Positions 15,303-24,630 of a DNA stretch of 47,320 nucleotides are shown one piece after another. The position numbers and the translations under genes are program-made. Position 1 is the first letter of the stretch. Each line of letters begins with the position of its first letter. Under the pieces are notes generated by a model. It searched no databases and was not told where the DNA came from. It worked only from the letters and a program-made list of their open reading frames with translations. Location of the stretch: contig CAITIQ010000380.1 in NCBI GenBank assembly GCA_903892415.1, positions 1 to 47,320 of the forward strand. The letters run 5' to 3'. Source of the stretch: an uncultured delta proteobacterium. Lineage in GTDB: Bacteria > Myxococcota_A > Polyangia > Polyangiales > Polyangiaceae.

Positions 15303-18300
15303 TTACGGAGCGACGCACACGGCGAGCGACCATGAGCCGAAGAAGCCACCATCGATGCTTCCGTCGTCGACCACACGAAGGGTCCAATTGCCGTTGACGG
15401 GTTGTGTATTCAGACCCGCGAACAAGGTCTCGGGACGGAAGCGCCCGCGGAAGGGCGCCGTACCGGCCGTGACCAAGGTGACCGCGGGATCCTCGAGGAA
15501 GGTGGAAACGTAGTTGTCCCCGCCACTGCCGTTGTCCGACGACACGTCGAGGGTGGTCCCGGTGGGGGAGATCAGGCTGATGTCGAGATCCCCATCGAAC
15601 TGGTGAGAGATCGCGTTGAGCACCACGCCCACCTTGGTGACCGAACCTGTGGTTGCTACAGGAACCACGCTCAGGGTGCCTGCGGGCAGATTGTCGACGA
15701 TGACCGTGCCGCCGTCGGTGGAGGTCTGGAACACGCGCGTCTCGCCTGCGCCGCAGGTGAAGTCGAGAGCACAGGTCGAGCAGCCGTCTCCGTTGGTGGC
15801 GTTGGCGTCGTCGCATTCCTCGCCCGGTTCGACCACGCCGTTGCCGCAAACCGCGGTAACGAAGGGATCGACGCACAGCGCGAGCGTCCAGCTGTTGAGC
15901 GTGCCGGTGGTCCCCGACGTGTCGTCAGCCACGCGCAGGGTCCACAAGCCGGTCGCCGTCTGGTTACCAAAGCCCGCGGCTGTCGAGATGGCCTCCTCGG
16001 GGCGGAAGGTTCCTACGAACGGAGCGACGCCGCTGGTGATCGCGGTAGCAGCGTCATCGCTGAAGGTGGTGGCGGTGTAGTTTACGCCCGTTTGGTCGGT
16101 GGTGATGTCGCGCTGGACCCCGTACGGTGAACTTAGGAACACATCAACGTGGCCGTTGTTGGCGTGCGTCACGTTGATGGTTGGGATCACCCTGCGGACC
16201 ACACCAAGCGTGCCGACGTTGATCGAGCTGAGCACTCCGCCCTGCGCGTTGTCGGTGATTGGCGTCGCGGTCGAGTTGCTGAGGATGACCGGCGTTTGGC
16301 CTGCGGCACACGAGATATCGAGCTGGCACGTACTCGAACAGCCGTCGCCCGAGGTCACGTTGTTGTCATCGCAAGCCTCGCCTGCGTCGAGATTTCCGTC
16401 GCCGCAGCCATCGGTCACGAGACACGCTGCACTGCAGGTCACGCCCGCCGCGTTTCCATCACATTCCTCGCCTGCCTCAACGATGCTGTTGCCGCAGAAG
16501 GTAACGGTATCGATGCACAGCGCGAGCGCGAAGCTGTTGATGGTGCCCGCGGTGCCCGCCGTATCGTCGCGCACTTGGAGGTTCCAGGTTCCAACAGCGT
16601 TTTGCCCGAGGAAGTCGGTGCCGTTCGTGGTCGAGAGGGAGGCCTCCGGGCGGAAGGCCCCGGTGAACGGAGAAGCGCCGGCAGTCACGGCAGTTGCCGC
16701 GCTGTCATCGAAGCGCGTACCAAGGTAGTTCGCCCCGCTGCCGTTGTCGTCGCTCAGGTTGCGAATGGTCCCAAGCGGCGAGACCAGCTGGATGTCGAGG
16801 TGCGCCGTGTTCGCGTGTTGGAGGTTGCCCAGCGTGACCAGCGCGCGACGGACGCCGCCTGTGGTGGCCACGGCGCTCGGCACGTTGAGGAAGGTGTTGT
16901 TGTCGGGGATCGCGGTCGCGGTGGTGTTCACGATGACGACCGGCGTCTGACCAGCGAGGCAGGTGATATCGGGCTGACAGGTGTTTGAACAACCGTCTCC
17001 CGCGACCACGTTGTTGTCGTCGCAGAACTCGCCTGCGTCGATGTTGCCGTCCCCACAGCCGTCAAGCAGTTCGCAGGTGGCTGAGCAGGTTGCGCTGGCG
17101 CCTGCCGTGTCGCACTCCTCCTGGCCGTTGACGGTGCCATCGCCACAGAACGCAGCAGGGTCCAAGCACAGCACAAGGGACCACGCGTTCAACGTGCCCA
17201 CGTCGCCCGAAGCGTCATCTGCCACCCGCAGGTTCCAGGTGCCAGTCGCCGGCAGCGACCTGTAGTCTGCGCCAAAGGTCGTGGACAAGGATTGTTCCGG
17301 GCGGAAGCGGCCAGCGAAGGGCGCAACACCCGCGGTTACGTTGGTGACCGCAGCGTCATCGAAGGTCGTATTGCGATAGTCGAGTCCGGAGCTGCCGTTG
17401 TCGGTCGAAAGCTCGCGCGTCCGACTCTGCGGCGAGACCAAGAAGAGATCGACGTCACCGTCGAATGCATGAACCAGCGAGTGAATCACGACCACGGCTC
17501 TTTCGACGCCACCGACCTGAGCCACCGAAACGGGGCTCAAAACACCGGTGAGGTTGTTGTCCGGGATCGCGAGCGCGGTGCTGTTGCGTTGGACCACCCG
17601 CGTTTGCCCCGCGCCGCAGGTAACCTCGATGGCACAGGCCGACGAGCAACCGTCGCCCGAGGTGGTGTTCAGGTCATCACACTCCTCTAGACCGAGGATC
17701 AGCCCGTCACCGCAGATCACCGAACAGACGCTCGGTGTGCCCGAGCAGCTGAAGCCAGGATCGATAGCGCAAGCGGTGCAGCCGTCTCCGTTGGTTGGGT
17801 TGCCGTCGTCGCAGGCCTCGGTGCCAGCGGGGATACCGTCTCCGCAGTTGGTGACACAGACGCTCGGGCTCCCCGCGCAAGCAAAGCCAAGCTCGACGGT
17901 GCAAGCAGCCGAGCAGCCGTCCCCGCCGGTCAGATCGCCGTCATCGCAGGCCTCCGTACCGGCCACGACGTTGTCGCCGCAGAGGGTTGCACAGACGCTC
18001 GGGTTGCCGACGCAGGCGAAACCCGGCTCAATGGTGCAAGCAGCCGAGCAGCCGTCCCCGCCCGTGAGGTCGCCATCATCGCAGGCCTCGGCACCGGCCA
18101 CGACGTTGTCACCGCAGCCAGTCGCACAGACGCTCGGAGTACCCGCGCAAGTGTAGCCAGGCTCGACCGTGCAGGTCGCCGAGCAGCCGTCACCGCCGGA
18201 GTTGTCGTTGTCGTCGCAAGTCTCTGCGCCAACGATCAGCCCGTCGCCGCAGGTTTCATCGCAAACCGAAGGGGTGCCCGAGCACGTCCAACCAGCCTCG

Positions 18301-19802
18301 ATCGTGCAGGTCGGAGAGCAACCGTCTCCCACAGCGTTGAGATCGTCGTCACACTGCTCCGCTCCAGCGATCAAGCCGTCGCCGCAGTTGGTGGTGCAGA
18401 CAGAAGGCGTCCCAACACAGTTGTAGCCGCTCTCGATCTGACAGCTCGCCGAGCAACCGTCTCCGCCCGTCGAGTCCGCGTCGTCACACGCTTCACCCGC
18501 CTGAATCACCGAATCACCGCAGCTGGCGGCGACGCAGACGTTGCTCGAGCAAACGCCGCTCGCACAATCGGAGGGCGCTGCACAGGTGTCGCCTGTCGCG
18601 CAATCGGGGCAGGTCGGACCGCCGCAATCGATGTCGGTCTCGCTGCCGTTGGTCGCGCCGTCCGAGCAGCTCGGCGACGCACAAACCCCGGTATCGCAAT
18701 TCAAGCTGACACAGTCGGAACCAACCGAGCAGGTGTCACCGATGGCGCAGGCGCCACAGGTTGGTCCGCCGCAATCGATATCGGTCTCGCTCGCATTGGC
18801 CTCACCGTCGGTGCAGGTCGGCAAGCAGGTGCTACCCGAACAATCTCCACCAACGCAGTCGCCATCGACGAGACAACCCTCGCCCGCCGCGCAGCCCCCG
18901 CAGGTACCACCACCGCAGTCGAGATCCGTCTCATTGCCGTTCTCGACGGTGTCATTGCAGGCTGGAACGGCACACACGGTGGCCGTGCAAACACCGCTTA
19001 CGCAGTCAGCAGCGAGCGCGCAGGTCTCGCCGTTGTCGCAGGCAGCGCAAACCAAGCCGCCACAATCGATGTCGGTTTCATCCGCGTTCAACACGCCATC
19101 GCTGCAGCCAGCGGGCACGCAGATGTTTTGGTCGCAGGTCCCTGCGGGGCAGTCCGCATTCCCGACGCACTCGACGCAAGCCCCCGAGCCATCGCAGACA
19201 GCGCCACCGTTGGTCGAGCACATCGACCCAACCGCACTCGGCGTGTTGCTGGGCGAGCCTGCGTCGCAGCTGTCTTCGGTGCAGTCGTTGTTGTCGTCGA
19301 AGATATCGAGGTCGTCAAACTCGGTGGTGAGACCACCACTGCCGTCGCAGATCGCACGCAGACAGTCCGCTGGCGTTTGTGTTCCGAGCGGCACACCTGC
19401 AGGTTCATTCTCGAAGCTGCATAGGCCAGCGTCGCAGATGCGCGTTCGACACTCGGTGTCCATCCCCGGGCAGTCGCTTGGGACGCACTCAGCACCGCCG
19501 GCACCACCCGTACCGCCCATGCCGCCGGTACCGCCCATGCCGCCGGCTCCGGCAAAACCTCCGCTACCGCCGAGCCCGCCGCTACCTCCAGCGTCACCGC
19601 CCGTACCGCCGGTGCCGCCCGCGGCCCCAACGCCACCGACGCCGCCTGCCCCCGAGTCGGAGCCGCCATTCAGCAGCGACGCATCCGGGCTGGCGATCAA
19701 CGAACAGCTCGAGGTACCTGCCAGGACCACAAGTGTTGCCGTCAGGGTGAACCAGCGTCGCGGTAACGACGCGTCTACGCTCCAAGTACGTAACGTGCGC
19801 AT
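15303..19802 (-). CDS. giant cysteine-rich surface lipoprotein with DUF4215 repeats and P-domains
   Basis: 1499 residues. The N-terminus is a lipoprotein signal (VVLAGTSSC, modified Cys about 33) followed by a long Gly/Ala linker. Next come four modules of the type CxDGxxNGxETDxDCGGxxC, then seven consecutive DUF4215 modules (CGDGxxxxGxExCDDxxxxxGDGCSxxC), then four copies of a beta-sandwich matching proprotein-convertase P-domains (IPDNN, H..DGDVDLFLVSPQ, FDD, PATGTWNLRVADD), separated by further DUF4215-like modules. Such proteins are exported and disulfide-rich and are thought to act at the cell surface in adhesion or as scaffolds; no protease domain is present. Neighbouring DUF4215 modules between about 17.9 and 18.2 kb are nearly identical in DNA, indicating recent duplication. 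The start is fixed by the signal peptide. Confidence 0.85.
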   Translation of the reverse strand: MRTLRTWSVDASLPRRWFTLTATLVVLAGTSSCSLIASPDASLLNGGSDSGAGGVGGVGAAGGTGGTGGDAGGSGGLGGSGGFAGAGGMGGTGGMGGTGGAGGAECVPSDCPGMDTECRTRICDAGLCSFENEPAGVPLGTQTPADCLRAICDGSGGLTTEFDDLDIFDDNNDCTEDSCDAGSPSNTPSAVGSMCSTNGGAVCDGSGACVECVGNADCPAGTCDQNICVPAGCSDGVLNADETDIDCGGLVCAACDNGETCALAADCVSGVCTATVCAVPACNDTVENGNETDLDCGGGTCGGCAAGEGCLVDGDCVGGDCSGSTCLPTCTDGEANASETDIDCGGPTCGACAIGDTCSVGSDCVSLNCDTGVCASPSCSDGATNGSETDIDCGGPTCPDCATGDTCAAPSDCASGVCSSNVCVAASCGDSVIQAGEACDDADSTGGDGCSASCQIESGYNCVGTPSVCTTNCGDGLIAGAEQCDDDLNAVGDGCSPTCTIEAGWTCSGTPSVCDETCGDGLIVGAETCDDNDNSGGDGCSATCTVEPGYTCAGTPSVCATGCGDNVVAGAEACDDGDLTGGDGCSAACTIEPGFACVGNPSVCATLCGDNVVAGTEACDDGDLTGGDGCSAACTVELGFACAGSPSVCVTNCGDGIPAGTEACDDGNPTNGDGCTACAIDPGFSCSGTPSVCSVICGDGLILGLEECDDLNTTSGDGCSSACAIEVTCGAGQTRVVQRNSTALAIPDNNLTGVLSPVSVAQVGGVERAVVVIHSLVHAFDGDVDLFLVSPQSRTRELSTDNGSSGLDYRNTTFDDAAVTNVTAGVAPFAGRFRPEQSLSTTFGADYRSLPATGTWNLRVADDASGDVGTLNAWSLVLCLDPAAFCGDGTVNGQEECDTAGASATCSATCELLDGCGDGNIDAGEFCDDNNVVAGDGCSNTCQPDITCLAGQTPVVIVNTTATAIPDNNTFLNVPSAVATTGGVRRALVTLGNLQHANTAHLDIQLVSPLGTIRNLSDDNGSGANYLGTRFDDSAATAVTAGASPFTGAFRPEASLSTTNGTDFLGQNAVGTWNLQVRDDTAGTAGTINSFALALCIDTVTFCGNSIVEAGEECDGNAAGVTCSAACLVTDGCGDGNLDAGEACDDNNVTSGDGCSSTCQLDISCAAGQTPVILSNSTATPITDNAQGGVLSSINVGTLGVVRRVIPTINVTHANNGHVDVFLSSPYGVQRDITTDQTGVNYTATTFSDDAATAITSGVAPFVGTFRPEEAISTAAGFGNQTATGLWTLRVADDTSGTTGTLNSWTLALCVDPFVTAVCGNGVVEPGEECDDANATNGDGCSTCALDFTCGAGETRVFQTSTDGGTVIVDNLPAGTLSVVPVATTGSVTKVGVVLNAISHQFDGDLDISLISPTGTTLDVSSDNGSGGDNYVSTFLEDPAVTLVTAGTAPFRGRFRPETLFAGLNTQPVNGNWTLRVVDDGSIDGGFFGSWSLAVCVAP

Positions 19803-19933
19803 CTGAACACGTTAGAACCGATCAGGGCTTAATTGGAAGCCTCTCGAGGCCTGTGATCGCCGAGTGAGCTGGCACCATCGGCGGATAGCAGCGAGCTGGC
19901 GTACCACCCACAAGGCCCTCTAGCCTCGGCCCA

Positions 19934-20638
19934 ATGAGCCTCTTGCAACGGCTACCCACCCTCCAAGACGCAATCGACGCGGGCCTGATTCCCGCCGACT
20001 ACAAGGTTCTTGAGCTGAAACAGTTGGCGGCCATCGTGCTAATCGCCCGCATCGTTCGTCGAGAGACCTGGCGCGAAAGCAAGCTGCTCGAGGCCGATGA
20101 TCTGCGCCGGCTTCCCTTGCAAGCTCCACCCGTGTCGCCCGGGAGCTTCAGCGTCTGGCTGGCCGGCTCGAAACAAGGGATGAGCATCCTCGAGCACGTG
20201 ACCGACAAGACGCAGGACTTTCGCGATGTGTTCGTCTCGAGCACGCTTACGAACAACCCATCGCTGTTCGCCGTGGAGAGCGCGATCGAAGAGCTGGTCC
20301 CCGCCGTACCTCCAGCCGAGCTCGAATGCGTAGACTTGCGTGAGACGGGCGCGAGCGCGGCGTACCGCGGCGAGATGGGAGAAAAGAAGCGCCCGAACTT
20401 TCACGGCTTCGACTTTGACAACGCCTACGATCAAGCCAAAGAAGCGGTCATCCAGCTCTATCGGGGCCGAGGCCGGATCGTGCGCTCGGCCATCCTTGCT
20501 TACGCCTGGCCCATGTTGTCAGTGCGCATCAACGCCCCGGATCCGGAAGGACACCTCGTGATTCTTCCGGATCGGGAGTGGAAACTGCACGCGCTCACCG
20601 GCAGTGAGCTCATGCAGCGCGAGAAGGAACGCGAGTGA
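19934..20638 (+). CDS. hypothetical protein, 234 aa
   Basis: No signal peptide or membrane helix. The N-terminus (MSLLQRLPTLQDAIDAGLIP) is helical; the middle contains VWLAGSKQGMSILEHVTDKT, and the C-terminal half has ILAYAWPMLSVRINAPDPEG with a final basic tail. I do not recognise a family. The gene is convergent with the 695-residue lipoprotein gene, with only 12 nt between the stops. The upstream 131 bp (19803-19933), between divergent genes, should hold both promoters, but no clear boxes are seen. Confidence 0.6.
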   Translation: MSLLQRLPTLQDAIDAGLIPADYKVLELKQLAAIVLIARIVRRETWRESKLLEADDLRRLPLQAPPVSPGSFSVWLAGSKQGMSILEHVTDKTQDFRDVFVSSTLTNNPSLFAVESAIEELVPAVPPAELECVDLRETGASAAYRGEMGEKKRPNFHGFDFDNAYDQAKEAVIQLYRGRGRIVRSAILAYAWPMLSVRINAPDPEGHLVILPDREWKLHALTGSELMQREKERE

Positions 20639-20650
20639 ACGTGGCAGGAC

Positions 20651-22738
20651 TCAGCGCCGAGGCGACGGTTCTACAACCTCAGTGACGGGCGAGGCGATCG
20701 CGGGCTCCTTGCGTGGCCTGGGGCTTTGCTCTGCGAGGAAGATCTGCGCGAGCGAGGTGAAGAAGCTCTTGTCCATAGAGACGCTGGCCTTGAGCGACGG
20801 TGTTTCCCCCGAACGCCCAGTGACCGAAAAGACGATCGGGCTCGAAGCAACGCCCGGCGCAAGCTTGAGGAACTCAAGCAGATCGCGCGAATCATGGTCT
20901 TGCGGATCGAGGCCAGCCAGCCGACGCAGCGGACCACCCACGGTCAGAAAACCACCGGAGGACATCGGCGTCTTAAGGGCTCCGAGATCCGAGCGCGCCG
21001 CCAGCGAATCGAGCGAAGAGGCGCCCGCGCGCAGCCCCAGCAGTTTGCGCTTGAGCGTGGCTGCGTCTGCCGAAAAGCCGTAGGCAACCTTGCCCCCTTC
21101 ATCCGGAACCACAGCGACGAAGATGGTGAGCGAGCCTTGTGCCTTGGGCAGCGGTTTAGCTGCGGGACGGCGCTCCTCGCTGACACTAAAGTCCTCGTAT
21201 TCGCCCATGCGCGGTACGTCCGAGCTGTCGAAGGTGAAGGTGACCTCGAGCATGGCGGAGCCTTTGGGGTAACCGGTTGGATCTTGAGTCAGCTTGAGCT
21301 TTGGCTCCTTGGTGTTGAGCTCGTCACGCTGCGCCTTGTAGAAGCTACGCATCGAAGGATCGGCGTTCTTGAGCTTCTGCTCGGCCTCCGCCTTGAGCAG
21401 AAGGACGAAGCGCTGCTCCGCTACGATCCCAGCGCGCAGAAACTTGATGAACTCGGCCGCGTTCCCATCCCCGGCCGCCAAGGTGTAGCCGAGAGCGTTG
21501 CTGAAGCGCGCCTGCGCCTCTTTGATCTTCTCAGCCGGGGTCAACGGCTTGCCCTTGTTGGCCACGCCCGCTCGCTCCGGCGTTGGGCCATGTGCGAACA
21601 CCCACATGCCCGAGCTCGAGGGCCAGGCCGAAAGCAGCCCGCCAAACGCCTCCTTGTCTTGCGGGAGGAGAGGCACCGATTCCTTCTCGGCCGCGGCAAA
21701 CCCTATTCGCATGGATTCGGCGGCGAACTCACGAAACCCCTCGAACTTCGCCGGGTCCGCGACGCGTCCAAAAAAGCCAACGTCAGCGTCTTTGGGCAGA
21801 CGGAAGAAAAGCTCCGGCGCCGGCGCGTCTTTCAAGTTGTCCGTGTAGAGCTGGGTGAACCAGGAGGTGCGGCTGCTGAAGCTTAGTTCCCCGGAGAGCG
21901 TGGCGCCGTTCGTCAGAGACAGGCCGAGCTTGAAACTCGAAAGGTCAGCAAGCAGAGCGAGCGAGTTGCGAGCAAGGCTGCTGAGACCGGATTCGATGAT
22001 CGGGCTGCTCATGCCATCACGCGCGAGCTCCTCGGTGAGCTTGCCCAGCGCCTCTTCAACCATTGGCTTGGAGGTCTTTAGCAGCGACTCGCGAGTCGGA
22101 TTGACGTCCAGCGTCAGCATCAGGTCCTCCGCCGGCTTGGCTTGGGTAGGCAACGTGCGAGCCAACCAAGGAGCGAGCTCACGCAGCGAGCTGCTTTCGT
22201 CGGAGCAGATCACACGCGGCGCACGGTCGGGCAGCGCCCAAAGCTCGCAGGAGAGCTTGCTGCCGCTCGAGATGCGATACCGCCCTCCGCCGAGCGACTC
22301 CACGCTATCGCCCTTCTTCTCCACCAGATCGAGCAGCTCGATCGCGTTGCCCTTCAGCGGGATGCTGGCGGCAAAACGGAACTCGGGCTTGCCGCTGCTG
22401 AGCGAAGCGGGCTCCACAGTGACGGCCAGATCAAAGCTGTCCGACCACTCGAGGTAGTTGCTTACTCCGTCGGTTTTCTTGGCCAGCTCCTTCTCCGGGT
22501 CCACCGGCAGCGGCTGCCAACGATTGATGGTCTCCCACGACTTGCGCGGGTTGGTCGCGCGCAGCACCAACACCAAGTTGGCCGGCGCGGCGACTGGCGA
22601 CGTATCCGGCGCCGCTTCCACCACACTTGGCGTTTGCAGCCCCTTCGACGGCTCCGTCGGACTCTGCACGTCCGGGGTGGTGGCGGAACAGGCTACGAGC
22701 AGCGATGAAAGGGCGAGCGAGCGAAGGAGGAAACGCAT
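20651..22738 (-). CDS. large putative lipoprotein
   Basis: 695 residues, ATG at 22738. The signal peptide MRFLLRSLALSSLLVACS has lipobox LVAC (Cys17). A spacer rich in Pro, Ser and Ala follows to about residue 55. The rest is a soluble protein with alternating strands and helices, with repeated blocks of the type LVLVLRATNPRKSWETINRW, FRFAASIPLKGNAIELLDLV and MLTLDVNPTRESLLKTS, reminiscent of DUF3352-like repeats that pair beta-sheets with long helices; this resemblance is weak. No catalytic motif was found. The gene is divergent from the sulfatase gene (116-bp spacer), so the two may share a control region. Confidence 0.6.
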   Translation of the reverse strand: MRFLLRSLALSSLLVACSATTPDVQSPTEPSKGLQTPSVVEAAPDTSPVAAPANLVLVLRATNPRKSWETINRWQPLPVDPEKELAKKTDGVSNYLEWSDSFDLAVTVEPASLSSGKPEFRFAASIPLKGNAIELLDLVEKKGDSVESLGGGRYRISSGSKLSCELWALPDRAPRVICSDESSSLRELAPWLARTLPTQAKPAEDLMLTLDVNPTRESLLKTSKPMVEEALGKLTEELARDGMSSPIIESGLSSLARNSLALLADLSSFKLGLSLTNGATLSGELSFSSRTSWFTQLYTDNLKDAPAPELFFRLPKDADVGFFGRVADPAKFEGFREFAAESMRIGFAAAEKESVPLLPQDKEAFGGLLSAWPSSSGMWVFAHGPTPERAGVANKGKPLTPAEKIKEAQARFSNALGYTLAAGDGNAAEFIKFLRAGIVAEQRFVLLLKAEAEQKLKNADPSMRSFYKAQRDELNTKEPKLKLTQDPTGYPKGSAMLEVTFTFDSSDVPRMGEYEDFSVSEERRPAAKPLPKAQGSLTIFVAVVPDEGGKVAYGFSADAATLKRKLLGLRAGASSLDSLAARSDLGALKTPMSSGGFLTVGGPLRRLAGLDPQDHDSRDLLEFLKLAPGVASSPIVFSVTGRSGETPSLKASVSMDKSFFTSLAQIFLAEQSPRPRKEPAIASPVTEVVEPSPRR

Positions 22739-22854
22739 GGGCGCAACCTACAGCGAGCCCTGCCCTGCTTGCAACGCGGGCCGATCACGCGAGGCGCGAC
22801 TTGCAACGTCGCAAGCCGGTGTCTTTCGCGGGCAGGAGTTTGTACCTTCGCGCG

Positions 22855-24630
22855 ATGTTCTGGGGTCGAACTTTCGTGCGCTCGCTCACGGGCATTGCAA
22901 GCCTACTGCTGGTCGCGAACGCAGCCTGCGAAAGCAAAGGGCCAAATGAGCAGGAGGCTGCCGAGTCGGCTTCCGCGCGCGGGCAGCGCGGCCAGCGCAA
23001 ACAGGGCAAGAGCGCCAGCGCGCAAGCGAGCGCCAGCGCGGCTCCAGGTCCCGTGGCTGAGCCTGGCCCGCCCAAGGCCGCGAGCGACGCAGCTCATCCC
23101 AATGTGATCGTGGTCCTCGTCGATGACCAGCGCGCTGCCGCAGCCAGCTGCATGCCCAAGCTGCGCGAGCTCGTGACGAAGCAAGGCATCGAGTTCGAGA
23201 ACGCCTTCTCCCCTACCCCGCTCTGCTGCCCAGCGCGTTCGAGCTTGCTCACCGGCCTTTACGCCCATAGCCACGGCGTTCTGCACAACGGCGACCTCGA
23301 GGCCGACGACGAGGAGAAGACGCCCGGCGTCTTCGACTTCAACAAGAACAACAACGAGCAGCGGGTGATCGCACGTTACTTCCGAGAGGCCGGCTATCGC
23401 ACGGCGCTGATCGGCAAGTACCTCAACGCCTACGACGAGCTGCTCGAGAAGCAGCCCGGCTACGTGCCGCCGCACTGGGACGATTGGTACGTGTTTCCGC
23501 ACGCCGAGTACTTCGACTTCCAACTGGTGGAGAAGCCCAAAGGCGCGGAGCGCGCCGTCACGCGTTGCTACCCGACGAACGGACCGGGCAAAGGGCTCGG
23601 CAAAGGTCCGCCGGGCTGCGCGAACGGCGCCGATGAGACGGCTGCGGAGGACGAGAACTACTCGACCGACGTGCTGACCGAGCGCGCGCTCACGGTGATT
23701 GAGGCGGCCGCAAAGGCGAACGAGCCGTTCTTCCTCTATTACGCGCCCAAGGCGCCGCACGGTCCGTACACCTCCCCCAAGCGTTATCAGCCGGACGCCA
23801 AGAGCAACTCCTTCACCGATCAGGCGCTTACGCGCATCTCCGACTGCTCGCTCTACGACTGGAAAGACCGGCCAGCGAGCTTCATGGAGCAGGACGTCAG
23901 CGACAAACCGCGCTGGGTGAAGCAGGTCTCCAAAGACAACGAAGAGCGCGTGTTCGACGAGCTACGGCGCAAACAATTGATCTCGGTCTTGGCTGTGGAA
24001 GACGGGCTCGAGAAGATGACGCAGAAGCTCAAACAGCTCGGCATCGACAAGAACACGATCATCATCTACGCCGGCGACAACGGCTTTGCCTGGGGGGACC
24101 ACGGCTACAAGGGCAAGAACTGCGTCTACGACGAGTGCATCAAAGTCCCGCTCATCATTTACGATCCACGCTTCCCCGGCGGCGGTCGCAAAGAGCCCGC
24201 CTTTGTCATGAACGTGGACCTGGCGCCGACCTTCGCCGATCTGCTCGGCTTCAAGTTCCAACCCGACAAACCGCTCGACGGCCGGAGCTTCGCCGGGCTG
24301 ATCAACGGCAAGGGCGCGCAACTTCGCGAAGAGATCCTGATCGAGTGTTGGGGCACCGGTAAGAAGGCGCACCCACCCACCACAGCGGGCGTGCGCGGGA
24401 AGAAGTGGAAGTACGTCGAACACTACGAGGACGTCGAGCGCAAGGTGCCCGAGCGGGCCAAAGGAGACGTCGTGCGCGAGCTCTACGATCTCGAGAAAGA
24501 TCCGCACGAGCTCGACAACCTCTTGGGCCTCAAGAAAAAGGAGCTGACCGAGAAGGGCTACGACGCCAAGACCGTGGACGCGGTGGTGGCGGAACAGAAG
24601 CAGAAGCTGAGCGCGATGAAGGGGCCATGA
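22855..24630 (+). CDS. secreted sulfatase lipoprotein (formylglycine type)
   Basis: 591 residues. The signal peptide ends at ANAAC (Cys25), then a Lys/Ala/Ser-rich linker to about residue 78. The alkaline-phosphatase-fold sulfatase core begins with NVIVVLVDDQRA (Asp90/Asp91, metal ligands). The active-site signature PLCCPARSSLLTG gives the C-x-P-x-R motif with Cys124 as the residue converted to formylglycine. TALIGKYLNAYD and PFFLYYAPKAPHGPY match the next conserved blocks, and YAGDNGFAWGDHGYKGKN supplies the late Asp-Asn and Lys ligands. It hydrolyses sulfate esters, probably on a polysaccharide, outside the cytoplasm; activity needs a formylglycine-generating enzyme elsewhere in the genome. 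Its TGA overlaps the next gene's ATG. ATG 22855 is preferred over upstream codons that precede the signal peptide. Confidence 0.9.
   Translation: MFWGRTFVRSLTGIASLLLVANAACESKGPNEQEAAESASARGQRGQRKQGKSASAQASASAAPGPVAEPGPPKAASDAAHPNVIVVLVDDQRAAAASCMPKLRELVTKQGIEFENAFSPTPLCCPARSSLLTGLYAHSHGVLHNGDLEADDEEKTPGVFDFNKNNNEQRVIARYFREAGYRTALIGKYLNAYDELLEKQPGYVPPHWDDWYVFPHAEYFDFQLVEKPKGAERAVTRCYPTNGPGKGLGKGPPGCANGADETAAEDENYSTDVLTERALTVIEAAAKANEPFFLYYAPKAPHGPYTSPKRYQPDAKSNSFTDQALTRISDCSLYDWKDRPASFMEQDVSDKPRWVKQVSKDNEERVFDELRRKQLISVLAVEDGLEKMTQKLKQLGIDKNTIIIYAGDNGFAWGDHGYKGKNCVYDECIKVPLIIYDPRFPGGGRKEPAFVMNVDLAPTFADLLGFKFQPDKPLDGRSFAGLINGKGAQLREEILIECWGTGKKAHPPTTAGVRGKKWKYVEHYEDVERKVPERAKGDVVRELYDLEKDPHELDNLLGLKKKELTEKGYDAKTVDAVVAEQKQKLSAMKGP

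Noticed and set aside
17700..18490. Regularly spaced near-identical repeats resembling a CRISPR array
   Set aside because: The period (about 120-130 bp) and in-frame cysteine pattern are those of DUF4215 protein modules; there are no short direct repeats with unique spacers.
18541..19806. Long open frame on the plus strand (421 codons), Pro/Ser/Gln-rich
   Set aside because: It is antisense to the module-rich part of the cysteine-rich lipoprotein gene; its repeats merely mirror the codons of the real gene, and it has no signal or domain.
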